In this document: piece after piece, positions 8,184 to 17,012 of the stretch
Numbering within the stretch: the first letter of the stretch is position 1
Layout: every line of letters starts with the position of its first letter
NCBI GenBank assembly: GCA_041480845.1
Contig: JBGPAU010000007.1
Coordinates: 1 to 34,092 of the forward strand
Reading direction: 5' to 3'
Length of the DNA stretch: 34,092 bases
Source: LCIL01 sp041480845
GTDB lineage: Bacteria; Patescibacteriota; Microgenomatia; UBA8517
Translations under genes and position numbers: made by a program
The notes under the pieces: model-generated
What the model saw: only the letters and a program-made list of their open reading frames with translations
Databases searched by the model: none
Told to the model about the DNA's origin: nothing

Positions 8184-9376
8184 AAATTTTGATGCTCACC
8201 CCGTATCTGCCTTTTCCCGATTCTTCGGGCGGGCAAATCCGTTCGTATAACTTAATTAAGGATTTAAGCAAAAAACATGAGATAACACTTTTTTCTTTAA
8301 TTAAAGATGATTCGGAAAGAAGATTCATTCCGGAGTTGACCAAATACTGTTCAAAGGTTCAGGTTTTCAAGCGTTCAAAGTCCCCGTGGACTTTGAGAAA
8401 TATTATACTTACCGGTTTCGGGCCGTACCCATTCCTGGTTATACGTAATCTTTCATCAGAAGAAAAAAAGGCCGTCAAAAAAGAAATAGAGCATGTTCAT
8501 TATGATCTAATCCACGCAGAAACATTTTATGTAATGCCCCATATTCCTAGAACAAATACTCCGATTTTATTGGTTGAGCAGACGATAGAATATCTTGTTT
8601 ATAAACATTATGTTAAGGGGTTAAAAAATTATTTTGTCAGGTGGATCCTTTCAATTGATGTAGCTAAATTACGTTTTTGGGAAACCAGCTTTTGGAAAAA
8701 AGCCGATGGGGTGGTTGCTGTTTCTGAATCCGATAAAAAGGAAATGTTAAAACTTGCTCCGGATCTTAAGGTCAACCTTGTTCCTAATGGGGTAAATCTT
8801 GATTTTTTTGAAGAGAAAAAAAATTGGATTTCTAAAAAACCAATAATTCTTTTTGTTGCAAATTTTAAGTGGTTACAAAATATTGAAGCAGCAAAACTGC
8901 TTCTGGATGAAGTTTTCCCTTTGATTCACACGAAAAAACCCGACATTAAAGTTTGGATTGTCGGGCAACATATTCCTAGGGAAATCCTTGAATATAAATC
9001 TGAAAGCGTTATTATAGACGATCTAAAAGAAGATGATCAAGAGAGCATAAGGAAAGCATATTACGAAGCTTCGGTTTTTCTTTCTCCGTTAAAAGGTCCG
9101 GGAGGAACCAGACTTAAGCATCTAGCGGCAATGGCGGCGAGGTTGCCGCTTGTTACAACTTATGTAGGGGCAGAAGGACTGGAAGCAACCGACGGAAAAA
9201 ATATTATTATTCGGGATAAACCGGAAGGGATGGCGGAGGCGGTTTTGCTGGTTTTGGATAATGAAAAACTTGCAAGAATGGTGGCGGAAAATGCAAGAAA
9301 GTTGGTCGAAGAAAAATTCAGTTGGTATAAAATGGGAGAGTTTTTGGACAAAATATATGAAAAAACCGGGGCTTAA
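8180..9376 (+). CDS. Family 4 glycosyltransferase, GGTRLK-type
   Basis: A 398-residue GT-B enzyme. The N-terminus MKILMLTPYLPFPDSSGG and QIRSYNLIKDLS give the Gly-rich acceptor-side loop. The donor domain contains ILFVANFKWLQNIEAAKLL and SPLKGPGGTRLKHLAAMAA, followed by PLVTTYVGAEGLEA. In this subfamily the first glutamate of the classical E-x7-E pair is replaced by the GGTRLK loop, as seen in sugar transferases of exopolysaccharide/PEP-CTERM systems. It probably adds a sugar to the growing lipid-linked glycan. It overlaps the next GT4 gene by 20 bases. Confidence 0.82.
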   Translation: MKILMLTPYLPFPDSSGGQIRSYNLIKDLSKKHEITLFSLIKDDSERRFIPELTKYCSKVQVFKRSKSPWTLRNIILTGFGPYPFLVIRNLSSEEKKAVKKEIEHVHYDLIHAETFYVMPHIPRTNTPILLVEQTIEYLVYKHYVKGLKNYFVRWILSIDVAKLRFWETSFWKKADGVVAVSESDKKEMLKLAPDLKVNLVPNGVNLDFFEEKKNWISKKPIILFVANFKWLQNIEAAKLLLDEVFPLIHTKKPDIKVWIVGQHIPREILEYKSESVIIDDLKEDDQESIRKAYYEASVFLSPLKGPGGTRLKHLAAMAARLPLVTTYVGAEGLEATDGKNIIIRDKPEGMAEAVLLVLDNEKLARMVAENARKLVEEKFSWYKMGEFLDKIYEKTGA

Positions 9377-10472
9377 AATCCTGATTGACGGGCGTTTGTA
9401 TGGTTTGGAGAATGCCGGCTTGGGCAGATATTTAATAAATCTAATAAGTGAACTTAGCAAACTCGACGAAAAAAATGAATATGTTTTACTGCTTCGGAAA
9501 AAATATTTTGACGGTTTAAGCTTACCCGCCAATTGGAAAAAAGTACTTGTAGACTATAGTCATTACAGTTTAGCCGAACAACTAATACTTCCGGGGTTGA
9601 TAAAAAGGGAAAATCCTGATCTGGTACACTTTCCGCATTTTAACGCCCCCATACTTTTCCGTGGCAAATATATTGTGACAATACATGACATGTTGATGCA
9701 TAAAAGTGTCGGATTGGAAGCAACAACCCTGCCTGCACCTTTATATTTTTTTAAGCGGTTAGGATATAGACTTGTTTTTGATAATGCGATAAGACGGTCC
9801 GTAAAAATTATTGCTCCCAGTTTTGCTATCAAAAAGGAATTAATCAAATATTATAAAATTCCCGAGAGTAAAGTTCTCGTGACATATGAAGGGGTGGATA
9901 TCAAAGAAATATCCTCCGAGAGCAAACTAACAGAAAAACCATATTTTATTTATGCCGGGAATGCCTACCCACACAAAAATCTTAGAAGGTTGATAGAGGC
10001 AATTGTATTATTGAACAAAAACAATGTTCAATCGGTCAAATTGATGATTGTGTCATCGAGGGGAATATTTACTCAGAGGCTTGAAAGGATTATTTTGGGT
10101 GAAAAAGCGGGTAAATATGTAAAACTACTGGGATTTGTACCTGATCAAGAACTTTTTGTATTATATAAAAATTCAGCAGGTTTTATATCCCCCTCTCTTT
10201 CTGAAGGCTTTGGTTTACCCGCTTTGGAGGCAATGGCTTCCGGAACATTAGTTTTAGCATCCGAAATTCCGGTTTTTAGAGAAATTTATCAAGATAATGC
10301 GATATATTTTAATCCGCTCGATCTTTCTTCAATTGAGAAAGCCATGAAAGGTGTTCTTGAAATGAATTCGGATTTGCGAATGAAGAAAATCGAGAAAGCG
10401 AGAGATTTTGTAAAACGATACTCCTGGGCTAAAATGGCGAAAGAAACACTAAAAATTTATACAGAGGTTTAG
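9357..10472 (+). CDS. Family 4 glycosyltransferase (GT-B fold)
   Basis: The protein from the ATG at 9357 (MKKPGLKILIDG) is 371 residues; a longer frame from 9261 would bury 96 more bases in the previous gene and lacks homology-like features. AGLGRYLINL forms the N-terminal loop, FIYAGNAYPHKNLRRL opens the donor domain, and EGFGLPALE (Glu283/Glu291) is a complete E-x7-E motif. This gives the best canonical catalytic site among the operon's GT4 genes. It is the last gene of the first plus-strand run; a 73-base gap with no clear terminator separates it from the convergent minus-strand gene. Confidence 0.85.
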   Translation: MKKPGLKILIDGRLYGLENAGLGRYLINLISELSKLDEKNEYVLLLRKKYFDGLSLPANWKKVLVDYSHYSLAEQLILPGLIKRENPDLVHFPHFNAPILFRGKYIVTIHDMLMHKSVGLEATTLPAPLYFFKRLGYRLVFDNAIRRSVKIIAPSFAIKKELIKYYKIPESKVLVTYEGVDIKEISSESKLTEKPYFIYAGNAYPHKNLRRLIEAIVLLNKNNVQSVKLMIVSSRGIFTQRLERIILGEKAGKYVKLLGFVPDQELFVLYKNSAGFISPSLSEGFGLPALEAMASGTLVLASEIPVFREIYQDNAIYFNPLDLSSIEKAMKGVLEMNSDLRMKKIEKARDFVKRYSWAKMAKETLKIYTEV

Positions 10473-10545
10473 TAACTCCTCCCTTGCCCTCCATTCTGTT
10501 TTGATACATCAATTCCCGCCTTGCTATCTCGAAAGTTTATTCATG

Positions 10546-12033
10546 TTACCGATATTTATATACCTGTATTCGTTCCGAAGAATACACAAGGTCAGTACTT
10601 TTTACCAAGATATTAAACTCTTCTTGTGGAAGATCCATATTATCTTTACCCGAAATTATATATTCTGCCCCGTATGATTTCAAAGATAGAATCCTTTCTG
10701 CATTGGGATCCACGTCCAACGGATAGTATCCCAACATCCACCCTTTTCTGTGATAAAGCGAAAAGGGTACGGAATTATCTATGGCCAAATACACAATTTT
10801 TGCTGAGCTGGGAATTGCCCTATCGATTTCCTTAGCTATCTGTTGTTGATTATCAGAAATCGTGTCAAGAAAATAATAACGGCTTGTGTGGTATCCGTTA
10901 TAGATGGTTAAAAGGGTTACCAAGAAAGCCAGACCATAACACGCGAGCTTATTATTGAGCCATATGTAGCGCAGTAGATGCGACAATCCATATCCAGCCA
11001 GCATAACGACAGGGATAATATAGATGTCTGCGTAGTATTGGTGAATAATGTTGCCGTTGGGAACAATTAGCCAATAAACGGGAACAAATAAAAGCCACGC
11101 TGATACAAACAGTAGAGCCCTATCACGTTTAAATAAATAATTAACTATGCCTAATCCTGCAAAAAAAGATGTTATTTTACCCATCACTTCACCAACCACA
11201 TTTTTAAGGATAAGCTGTTTGATGAAAATCCCATATGTGAAGAGTCCTTTTCTGCCGTCCAGTACCCAATTTTCCCAACTACTGTCGGCAGACTTAAATC
11301 TAAGCTGCCACAACTTCCAAAATCCGTAGATCAGCGGGCTTGAAAATAAATACAGAAGATATTCCCAATACGCAGATTTCATTGTCCACAAAAGTAATAA
11401 ATAGGCAGGCAAGCCTATCAATATAAATGGTCGGGTTGCTACCGACAAGCTTAGAGAAAATAACGATACAACCAGCCATCTTGCTTTATGTCTTTCTTTC
11501 CACCGTAGGTAAGCAGCCAGAGATACCAGATATGTACAAATTGCGAATACGTCAGGGTGAATTGCATGACCCAAAAAGAATATTGAACCTGGAGAAAATA
11601 CATAGAAAAAGGCAGTGAAAAAGGCAATGCTGGAAGAATTAAAGATTTTTTTTGTAAACCAAAAAAGTGACAGGGCCGAAATGGTATAGAGAGCTAAATT
11701 AACTATTCTTGCCAGTTCAATATGCCATCCAAACAGCCGATACAGCAAACTAACTGTGTATTCATATGCCGGAAACTCTAAGAAAAAATAGGCGTCCTTG
11801 TTGGTAACAGGTCTAATTAGGCTGTTTTGAGGATACAGTATATTGTGGTTCCTGAAGGCTAAATTATATGCAACACTTTCCGTATCGGTTTGTCTCATTG
11901 CATGACCATCAATCGGTAGAATATGAAAGCTCTGCAGTCGCAGGATTAAACCTAAAACAATCGTAATCACAAGGCATATATTCCACAACGTCGCTGGATG
12001 AAGTCTATAAAATAACCCTTTGTTCTCAACCAT
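10546..12033 (-). CDS. Multi-pass membrane glycosyltransferase, GT39-like with HxxRQxDT motif
   Basis: A 495-residue, about ten-helix protein read on the minus strand. DGHAMRQTDTES (42-53) and FLEFPAYEYTVSLLYRLFG match the first-loop motifs of the plus-strand gene at 6676-8145, and GHAIHPDVFAI corresponds to its LPDPMGVMF segment. It is therefore a paralogous GT-C enzyme expected to use polyprenyl-phosphate sugars outside the membrane. It is the only minus-strand gene inside the polysaccharide locus and is divergent from the GT4 gene at 12146, so it is a separate transcription unit. Its substrate is unknown. Confidence 0.8.
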   Translation of the reverse strand: MVENKGLFYRLHPATLWNICLVITIVLGLILRLQSFHILPIDGHAMRQTDTESVAYNLAFRNHNILYPQNSLIRPVTNKDAYFFLEFPAYEYTVSLLYRLFGWHIELARIVNLALYTISALSLFWFTKKIFNSSSIAFFTAFFYVFSPGSIFFLGHAIHPDVFAICTYLVSLAAYLRWKERHKARWLVVSLFSLSLSVATRPFILIGLPAYLLLLWTMKSAYWEYLLYLFSSPLIYGFWKLWQLRFKSADSSWENWVLDGRKGLFTYGIFIKQLILKNVVGEVMGKITSFFAGLGIVNYLFKRDRALLFVSAWLLFVPVYWLIVPNGNIIHQYYADIYIIPVVMLAGYGLSHLLRYIWLNNKLACYGLAFLVTLLTIYNGYHTSRYYFLDTISDNQQQIAKEIDRAIPSSAKIVYLAIDNSVPFSLYHRKGWMLGYYPLDVDPNAERILSLKSYGAEYIISGKDNMDLPQEEFNILVKSTDLVYSSERIQVYKYR

Positions 12034-12126
12034 ATTTTTGCTTAGAAATTTTTCCCAGATGTTTTTACCTGGTAGATGGTTTGATGCCTTGGCATCTATC
12101 GTATAAGCAATTCTAGCACGCCCAGG

Positions 12127-12135
12127 TGGTAGAAT
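12127..12135 (+). promoter_or_regulatory. Extended -10 promoter element before GT4 gene
   Basis: TGG-TAGAAT matches the extended -10 consensus TGN-TATAAT at five of six box positions plus the TG. It ends 10 nt before the ATG at 12146, so the transcript would begin within a few bases of the start codon. No clear -35 box is visible. Confidence 0.5.
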
Positions 12136-12145
12136 AGGGATAATT

Positions 12146-13225
12146 ATGAAAGTTGCAATAGTATATGACCGGGTAAATAAATGGGGGGGAGCCGAAAGAG
12201 TTCTCCTTGCTCTTCATGAAATTTTTCCCGAAGCTCCCCTTTACACTTCTGTTTATGATCCCATCGGCGCTCCTTGGGCCAGAGTCTTTCCGGAAGTTAA
12301 AACCTCTTTTTTGCAAAAATTTCCCTTCGCAAAATCAAACCATGAACTTTTAGCACTTCTGATGCCTTTGGCTTTTGAGTCCTTCGATCTGACGGAGTTC
12401 GACCTTGTTATTTCGGTTACAAGTGAGGCGGCTAAGGGAGTCCGCACCAAGCCGGGCACGTTACATATCTGTTATTGCCTGTCTCCGACACGCTACTTAT
12501 GGAGTCACTACTCCGAATACTTCAGAAGACAGTCCTCTAAAGCTATTGCAAAACTGTTTGTCGACAAGCTTCGGAAGTGGGACAAAATTGCCGCAAATCG
12601 ACCGGATAAAATTATCGCAATTTCAACCGAAGTACAAAACAGAATTAAAAAATATTACGGTAGGGAATCCTCAATTATTTTTCCACCCGTAAATACTTCA
12701 TTGACACGTATCAATAGAATGACTAATGGGAAACATTATTTGGTTGTTTCCAGACTTGTCGGGTATAAGAAGGTTGATTTGGTTATCGAAGCTTTCAATA
12801 AACTCAGATGCCCTCTTGTTATAGTCGGGATAGGAAGAAGAGAGAGAAAATTGAAACGGAAGGCGGGAAAAAATATTAAATTTGCCGGTCAAGTTTCTGA
12901 AAAAGACCTATACGAGTACTACGCCCATGCTGAGGCCTTGATTATGCCCCAGGAAGAGGATTTTGGCATTGTAGCTGTCGAGGCCCAGAGTTTTGGAATT
13001 CCGGTTATTGCATACAAAAAGGGTGGAGCGGCCGATACCGTAATTGACGGTAAAACAGGTATTTTATTTGATCAACAAAATGTACAATCATTGACAGCGG
13101 CAGTTGCCAGATTTGAAAAAACCAAGTTTGTAGTTGATAATCTATATACTAATGCCAAAAGATTTTCTAAAGAAATTTTTAAAACAGAAGTTCTTGACCT
13201 AATATCTAAATTTAGTAGGATATAA
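12146..13225 (+). CDS. Family 4 glycosyltransferase (WGGAER type)
   Basis: A 359-residue GT4 enzyme. The N-terminus has VYDRVNKWGGAERVLLAL, the Gly-rich loop of GT4 enzymes such as mannosyl- and rhamnosyl-transferases, and HICYCLSPTRYLWSHY marks the acceptor domain. The donor domain has YLVVSRLVGYKKVDLVIEAF and EDFGIVAVE (Glu271/Glu279), a complete E-x7-E, followed by GGAADTVIDGKTGILF. It heads the second plus-strand unit, six bases before the ManC-like gene. That neighbour suggests a GDP-activated sugar donor, possibly mannose, but this is only inference. Confidence 0.85.
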   Translation: MKVAIVYDRVNKWGGAERVLLALHEIFPEAPLYTSVYDPIGAPWARVFPEVKTSFLQKFPFAKSNHELLALLMPLAFESFDLTEFDLVISVTSEAAKGVRTKPGTLHICYCLSPTRYLWSHYSEYFRRQSSKAIAKLFVDKLRKWDKIAANRPDKIIAISTEVQNRIKKYYGRESSIIFPPVNTSLTRINRMTNGKHYLVVSRLVGYKKVDLVIEAFNKLRCPLVIVGIGRRERKLKRKAGKNIKFAGQVSEKDLYEYYAHAEALIMPQEEDFGIVAVEAQSFGIPVIAYKKGGAADTVIDGKTGILFDQQNVQSLTAAVARFEKTKFVVDNLYTNAKRFSKEIFKTEVLDLISKFSRI

Positions 13226-13231
13226 AAATAT

Positions 13232-14290
13232 ATGATTCCAGTAATTATTTGCGGCGGATTTGGTACCAAGCTGTGGCCGATCAGTCGTCGAGGTAAACCT
13301 AAGCACTTCCTTCCGCTTATTGGAAATAAATCTTTATTCCAACTTAACTATGAGGGTTTGAGAAGTAAATTTAAGCCTGAGGAAATCTATGTCTCTACCA
13401 ACGAAGATCAGGTCATCTTAGCTAAAGAGCAAGCTCCGGAAATACCCGCATCCAATTACATAATTGAGCCGGAAATGCGTAATCAGGGACCGGCAACGGG
13501 CCTCATCGCGGCCTTTTTATATAAAAAAGGCTTTACTGATGAACCGTTTATGATTGTTCAAGTGGATGATATACGCGAACCTACCCAAGATTTTATTAAA
13601 ATGATGATGGTTTGCGATTCCTTGGCTAGACGCGAGACCAAGTATATTACGGGTGGACTCAAACCTTCATATTCTGTCATGGGGGTTGACTACTTGGTTA
13701 AGGGAAGTAGAGTCACTCCTGAAAACGAAATAGGTGTATATCAGGTCGATAAATTTGTTTGGCGCGGCACTAAAGAACAAACAGAAGAGCTTATTAAGCA
13801 AGGTAATGCTTTGATACACACCAATCATACTTGTATGACCCCACGCAATTTACTTAATATGTTACAAAAGTATAAACCTGAATGGCATGGGCCGCTGATG
13901 AATATTGTTAACGGTGGAGACATAAAAGCAGAATATGGCAAAATGCCTCCAGGACCCATTGAAGATGTTACTCAGCAAGTTCATGCCGATGGTGAGTCAC
14001 TGGTTGTTGAGCTTCCATTTAAGTGGACCGATATTGGAACATTTGAATCGTTGGATAAATATTTAAAAGAGAAAGGCTTATATAAAACTTCAGAAAATAT
14101 AGTAGATCTTAATGGTAAAAATAATTTTGTGAGGCTTGATGATCCCAATAAAATTATAGCTCTTGTGGGCGTTGATAATCTGGTGGTGGTAGATACAGGA
14201 GACGCGTTGTTGGTTTGTCAAAAAGATCAAACAGGTCAAGTAGGAGAGGCCCTTAAGGAGGTAAATAATAGAAAGTTAGCCCTGACCTAG
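13232..14290 (+). CDS. Mannose-1-phosphate guanylyltransferase-like nucleotidyltransferase, diverged active site
   Basis: A 352-residue nucleotide-sugar pyrophosphorylase of the ManC/GMP type. GGFGTKLWPISR (8-19) corresponds to the nucleotide-binding GGxGTRLWPxSR, PKHF (23-26) to PKQF, EPEMRNQGPATG (79-90) to EPxGRNTAPA, and KWTDIGTFESL (264-274) to the W-S-D-V-G region. Two hallmarks are altered: the PADH segment reads VQVDDI (109-114), and FVEKP reads FVWRG (175-179), losing the sugar-phosphate-contacting lysine position. It has no C-terminal mannose-6-phosphate isomerase domain. It likely supplies GDP-mannose or a related activated sugar to the locus; altered specificity or loss of catalysis is possible. 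Confidence 0.75.
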   Translation: MIPVIICGGFGTKLWPISRRGKPKHFLPLIGNKSLFQLNYEGLRSKFKPEEIYVSTNEDQVILAKEQAPEIPASNYIIEPEMRNQGPATGLIAAFLYKKGFTDEPFMIVQVDDIREPTQDFIKMMMVCDSLARRETKYITGGLKPSYSVMGVDYLVKGSRVTPENEIGVYQVDKFVWRGTKEQTEELIKQGNALIHTNHTCMTPRNLLNMLQKYKPEWHGPLMNIVNGGDIKAEYGKMPPGPIEDVTQQVHADGESLVVELPFKWTDIGTFESLDKYLKEKGLYKTSENIVDLNGKNNFVRLDDPNKIIALVGVDNLVVVDTGDALLVCQKDQTGQVGEALKEVNNRKLALT

Positions 14291-14301
14291 TTTCATCACA
14301 T

Positions 14302-14952
14302 ATGTTTTACGACTTTATTAAAAGAACTATGGATATTGTCCTCTCAGTATTTCTGATTGTTCTTTTTTCTCCGGTAATGCTTCTTACGGCGATTATTATT
14401 AGGATGACATCTTCGGGACCGGCTCTGGTTGAAAAGACAAATTCGCACATGAGGCGGATAGGTAAAAACGGTAAAATATTCAGGCTCTACAAATTCCGTT
14501 CAATGTCGGTCAATGCAGATTACATTTTGACCAAGGATCCGCGGTTCAAGAAACTGTATAACGAGTACAAAAAATCAAGCTTTAAACTTCATGAAGACCC
14601 GCGTGTTACCAGGTTTGGCAGATTTATAAGAAAGTATTCTATCGATGAGATGCCTCAACTTATTAATGTTTTAAAGGGAGAGATGAGTCTGGTGGGTCCG
14701 AGACCATACCATGCCGATGAGATTGAAGAACAGCAAAAAAGATATCCGGGAACACATAAGTTTGTTGTAGAAACACAGACTGTAAAACCCGGAATAACCG
14801 GACATTGGCAGGTTACCGGGAGAAGTAATATAAATTTTGACAAAAGAATTGAAATGGATGCCTTGTATGCCAGGAAAAAATCTCTCTGGATGGATTTTAT
14901 TATTATTCTTAAAACCCCCATCGCAATGATTAGCGGTGTCGGCGCCGTATAA
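14302..14952 (+). CDS. Polyprenyl-phosphate sugar-1-phosphate transferase (bacterial sugar transferase)
   Basis: A 216-residue protein with one N-terminal membrane segment (about 11-34) and the catalytic domain of the WbaP/PglC family (PF02397). Visible motifs are RRIGKNGKIFRLYKFRSM (51-68), DEMPQLINVLKGEMSLVGPRP (starting at Asp115-Glu116, the catalytic acidic pair) and KPGITGHWQVTGRSN. It is the short form without the large N-terminal membrane domain. It catalyses transfer of a sugar-1-phosphate from a nucleotide-sugar to undecaprenyl phosphate, the first step of repeat-unit synthesis, at the cytoplasmic face. It is 11 bases after the ManC-like gene and 18 before the DUF4012 gene. Confidence 0.92.
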   Translation: MFYDFIKRTMDIVLSVFLIVLFSPVMLLTAIIIRMTSSGPALVEKTNSHMRRIGKNGKIFRLYKFRSMSVNADYILTKDPRFKKLYNEYKKSSFKLHEDPRVTRFGRFIRKYSIDEMPQLINVLKGEMSLVGPRPYHADEIEEQQKRYPGTHKFVVETQTVKPGITGHWQVTGRSNINFDKRIEMDALYARKKSLWMDFIIILKTPIAMISGVGAV

Positions 14953-14970
14953 TTTGTTGTATCATAAATC

Positions 14971-17007
14971 ATGCCGGACGTGAGTAGTGAATTACCCAAA
15001 ATTAATTTAGAAAATAAGGAATCGATTTTGGTTCCAAAGATAAATCTCCCTCAGGATGAAAGCACGCAAAAAATGGATATACCAAGGCAGGCGGCAGGTA
15101 AAAAAAGTGTTTGGTTGATAGTGGCCGGGTTGGTAGTAATTTTTTTGATTTATAACCTGACCATCGGATTTCTATTTTACCAAAAGGGGAAGAGCTTACT
15201 TGCAAACGTTGGCAAACTTTCCGACTCGGCAAAATCCCAGGATCTTACAAAAATCGGATCCGATTTAGGCGGTACCAAAAATTCACTAAATGATTTGAAT
15301 TCTGTATATAAATTCATTGCCTGGGAGAAGTTTATTCCGTTTATCGGGCCGTATATTAGCGACATTGGTCATGGAATTAAAGCAGGGCAGGCGGGGCTTA
15401 CTGCGGGAGAAACAGTTTTAACGGTGGCTGCGCCCTATGCGGATCTACTCGGTCTAAAAGGAAGTTCAGGTACGGTACTGGCTGCAAAAACCGGGGCTCA
15501 AACTACTCAAGAAAGAATAGACTTTGTGGTTAAAACAATTCCGGATCTTTTACCAAAAATCGATTCGATATCGAGTGAGTTTAAGACTGTTGAAGATGAA
15601 CTTTTGCAAATAAATCCCGACAGATACCCGGACAAGTTTCAGGGACTGGCCTTAAAATCTCAAATAAAAAATGCACAGAATTTGGTTAGCGAGGCATCAA
15701 CGTTTATTGTAAACAGTAAACCATTCCTGGAATCTGCCCCGTACCTTTTAGGAATGGACTCCCCGCGAACCTATTTAATTCTTTTCCAAAACGACAAGGA
15801 ACTTAGGCCCACCGGCGGATTTATGACGGCTTACGCAATTATGAAAGTTGATAAGGCGAAATTTAATCCGGTGTCCAGTAGCGACATTTACACATTGGAT
15901 GCCCAGTATAAACCTTCAATTCCGGCTCCCTCTCCCATTGTCAAATATATTAAAGGTCCATACGTCTTGTCTCAAAAGTGGAGACTTAGAGATATGAACT
16001 GGTCGCCTGATTTTGCAACAACTATGCAAACAGTCCTCCCTGCCGTTAGGGAGGTGGGTATAACTAATATTGACGGAGTTATTGCAGTTGATACCCAGCT
16101 TCTTGTAAATTTACTGGATGTAATAGGGCCAATTGGAGTTCCCGGCTTCGGGAATTTCAGCACAAAAATTGACCCGCAGTGCAACTGCGCTCAGGTTATC
16201 CACGAACTTGAGGCTTTTGCGGACGTTGAAGGACCAATTATTTGGGACCCCTTGACGGGTAAGATTATTCAAAGACCTCCGAATTCGGACAACAGGAAAA
16301 AGATAATTGGACCATTAATGAACTCGATTTTGGCAAACGCATTGGGACAGCCCAAGGATAAACTTCCCGCCTTAATGCAGGGGGCATTTGATTCTTTAAT
16401 CGAAAAGCATGTTCTTTTCTATTTGATGGACACTAAAGTCGAAGCTGCGGTTTCTGATTTTGGATTGGGTGGAGTTATAGGTGACGCTGGTGCGATAGGT
16501 GACGCTGGTGCGATAAAGGATTATAGCGGCGACTACCTTCATATTAATGATGCCAATCTTGGAGGACGCAAATCCAACCTTTATGCCTATGAAGAAGTTC
16601 AACAGGATGTTGTAATTTCGGGAGATGGAGAAGTAACCAAAACCGTGACAATTACTTATAAAAATCCGGAGAAGCAAGATGGCTGGCTAAACTCTGTTCT
16701 TCCCACTTGGGTAAGAGTTTATGTGCCCAAAGGAAGCCGGCTTACCGCCTCCGAAGGGCTTGAGGCGAAAGAGGCGCCTTATGAAGATTTGGGCAAAACC
16801 GTATTTGCCGGATTTTTCCAGCTTAGACCGGAAGGGGTTTCTAAAGTGACTTTTCAATATAAGCTGCCGTTTAAGGTATCCGGTCAGTATAAACTTCTTA
16901 TACAAAAACAGCCGGGAACCGACGGGTTTTTATACACAGTTAACGTAGGAAAGCATTCTGAAGAATTTTATTTAAAGACAGACAAAGAATTAAAGATAGG
17001 ACTGTAG
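14971..17007 (+). CDS. DUF4012 domain membrane-anchored protein
   Basis: A 678-residue protein with a cytoplasmic N-terminus, one membrane segment (about 47-70) and a large extracytoplasmic part. The first ectodomain part (about 75-260) is helical and coiled-coil-like. NDKELRPTGGFMTAYAI followed by RDMNWSPDF and TNIDGVIAVDTQLLVNLLDV is diagnostic of DUF4012, a family common in Patescibacteria and Actinobacteria and often beside polysaccharide genes. A C-terminal beta-rich domain (about 545-678) follows. The biochemical role is unknown; position directly after the initiating sugar transferase suggests display, anchoring or transfer of the glycan outside the cell. It holds an exact 18-bp tandem duplication. 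Confidence 0.85.
   Translation: MPDVSSELPKINLENKESILVPKINLPQDESTQKMDIPRQAAGKKSVWLIVAGLVVIFLIYNLTIGFLFYQKGKSLLANVGKLSDSAKSQDLTKIGSDLGGTKNSLNDLNSVYKFIAWEKFIPFIGPYISDIGHGIKAGQAGLTAGETVLTVAAPYADLLGLKGSSGTVLAAKTGAQTTQERIDFVVKTIPDLLPKIDSISSEFKTVEDELLQINPDRYPDKFQGLALKSQIKNAQNLVSEASTFIVNSKPFLESAPYLLGMDSPRTYLILFQNDKELRPTGGFMTAYAIMKVDKAKFNPVSSSDIYTLDAQYKPSIPAPSPIVKYIKGPYVLSQKWRLRDMNWSPDFATTMQTVLPAVREVGITNIDGVIAVDTQLLVNLLDVIGPIGVPGFGNFSTKIDPQCNCAQVIHELEAFADVEGPIIWDPLTGKIIQRPPNSDNRKKIIGPLMNSILANALGQPKDKLPALMQGAFDSLIEKHVLFYLMDTKVEAAVSDFGLGGVIGDAGAIGDAGAIKDYSGDYLHINDANLGGRKSNLYAYEEVQQDVVISGDGEVTKTVTITYKNPEKQDGWLNSVLPTWVRVYVPKGSRLTASEGLEAKEAPYEDLGKTVFAGFFQLRPEGVSKVTFQYKLPFKVSGQYKLLIQKQPGTDGFLYTVNVGKHSEEFYLKTDKELKIGL
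16477..16512 (+). repeat. Perfect 18-bp tandem duplication within DUF4012 gene
   Basis: Two identical adjacent copies of ATAGGTGACGCTGGTGCG encode IGDAGA twice in a row. The exact DNA identity indicates a recent slippage duplication, or repeat-length variation, in a surface-exposed linker. Confidence 0.9.
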
Positions 17008-17012
17008 TATAA

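Noticed and set aside
9261..9356. Longer N-terminus for the GT4 gene at 9357
   Set aside because: The extra 32 residues fall inside the previous gene and do not resemble the GT4 N-terminus, while MKKPGLKILIDG at 9357 does.
10473..10545. Terminator or small RNA between the convergent genes
   Set aside because: No hairpin with T-run or RNA-like structure was found in these 73 bases.
14948..14953. TATAAT box before the DUF4012 gene
   Set aside because: The hexamer is perfect, but it has neither the TG extension nor a -35 and sits 17 bases from the start; it overlaps the preceding stop and may be chance.
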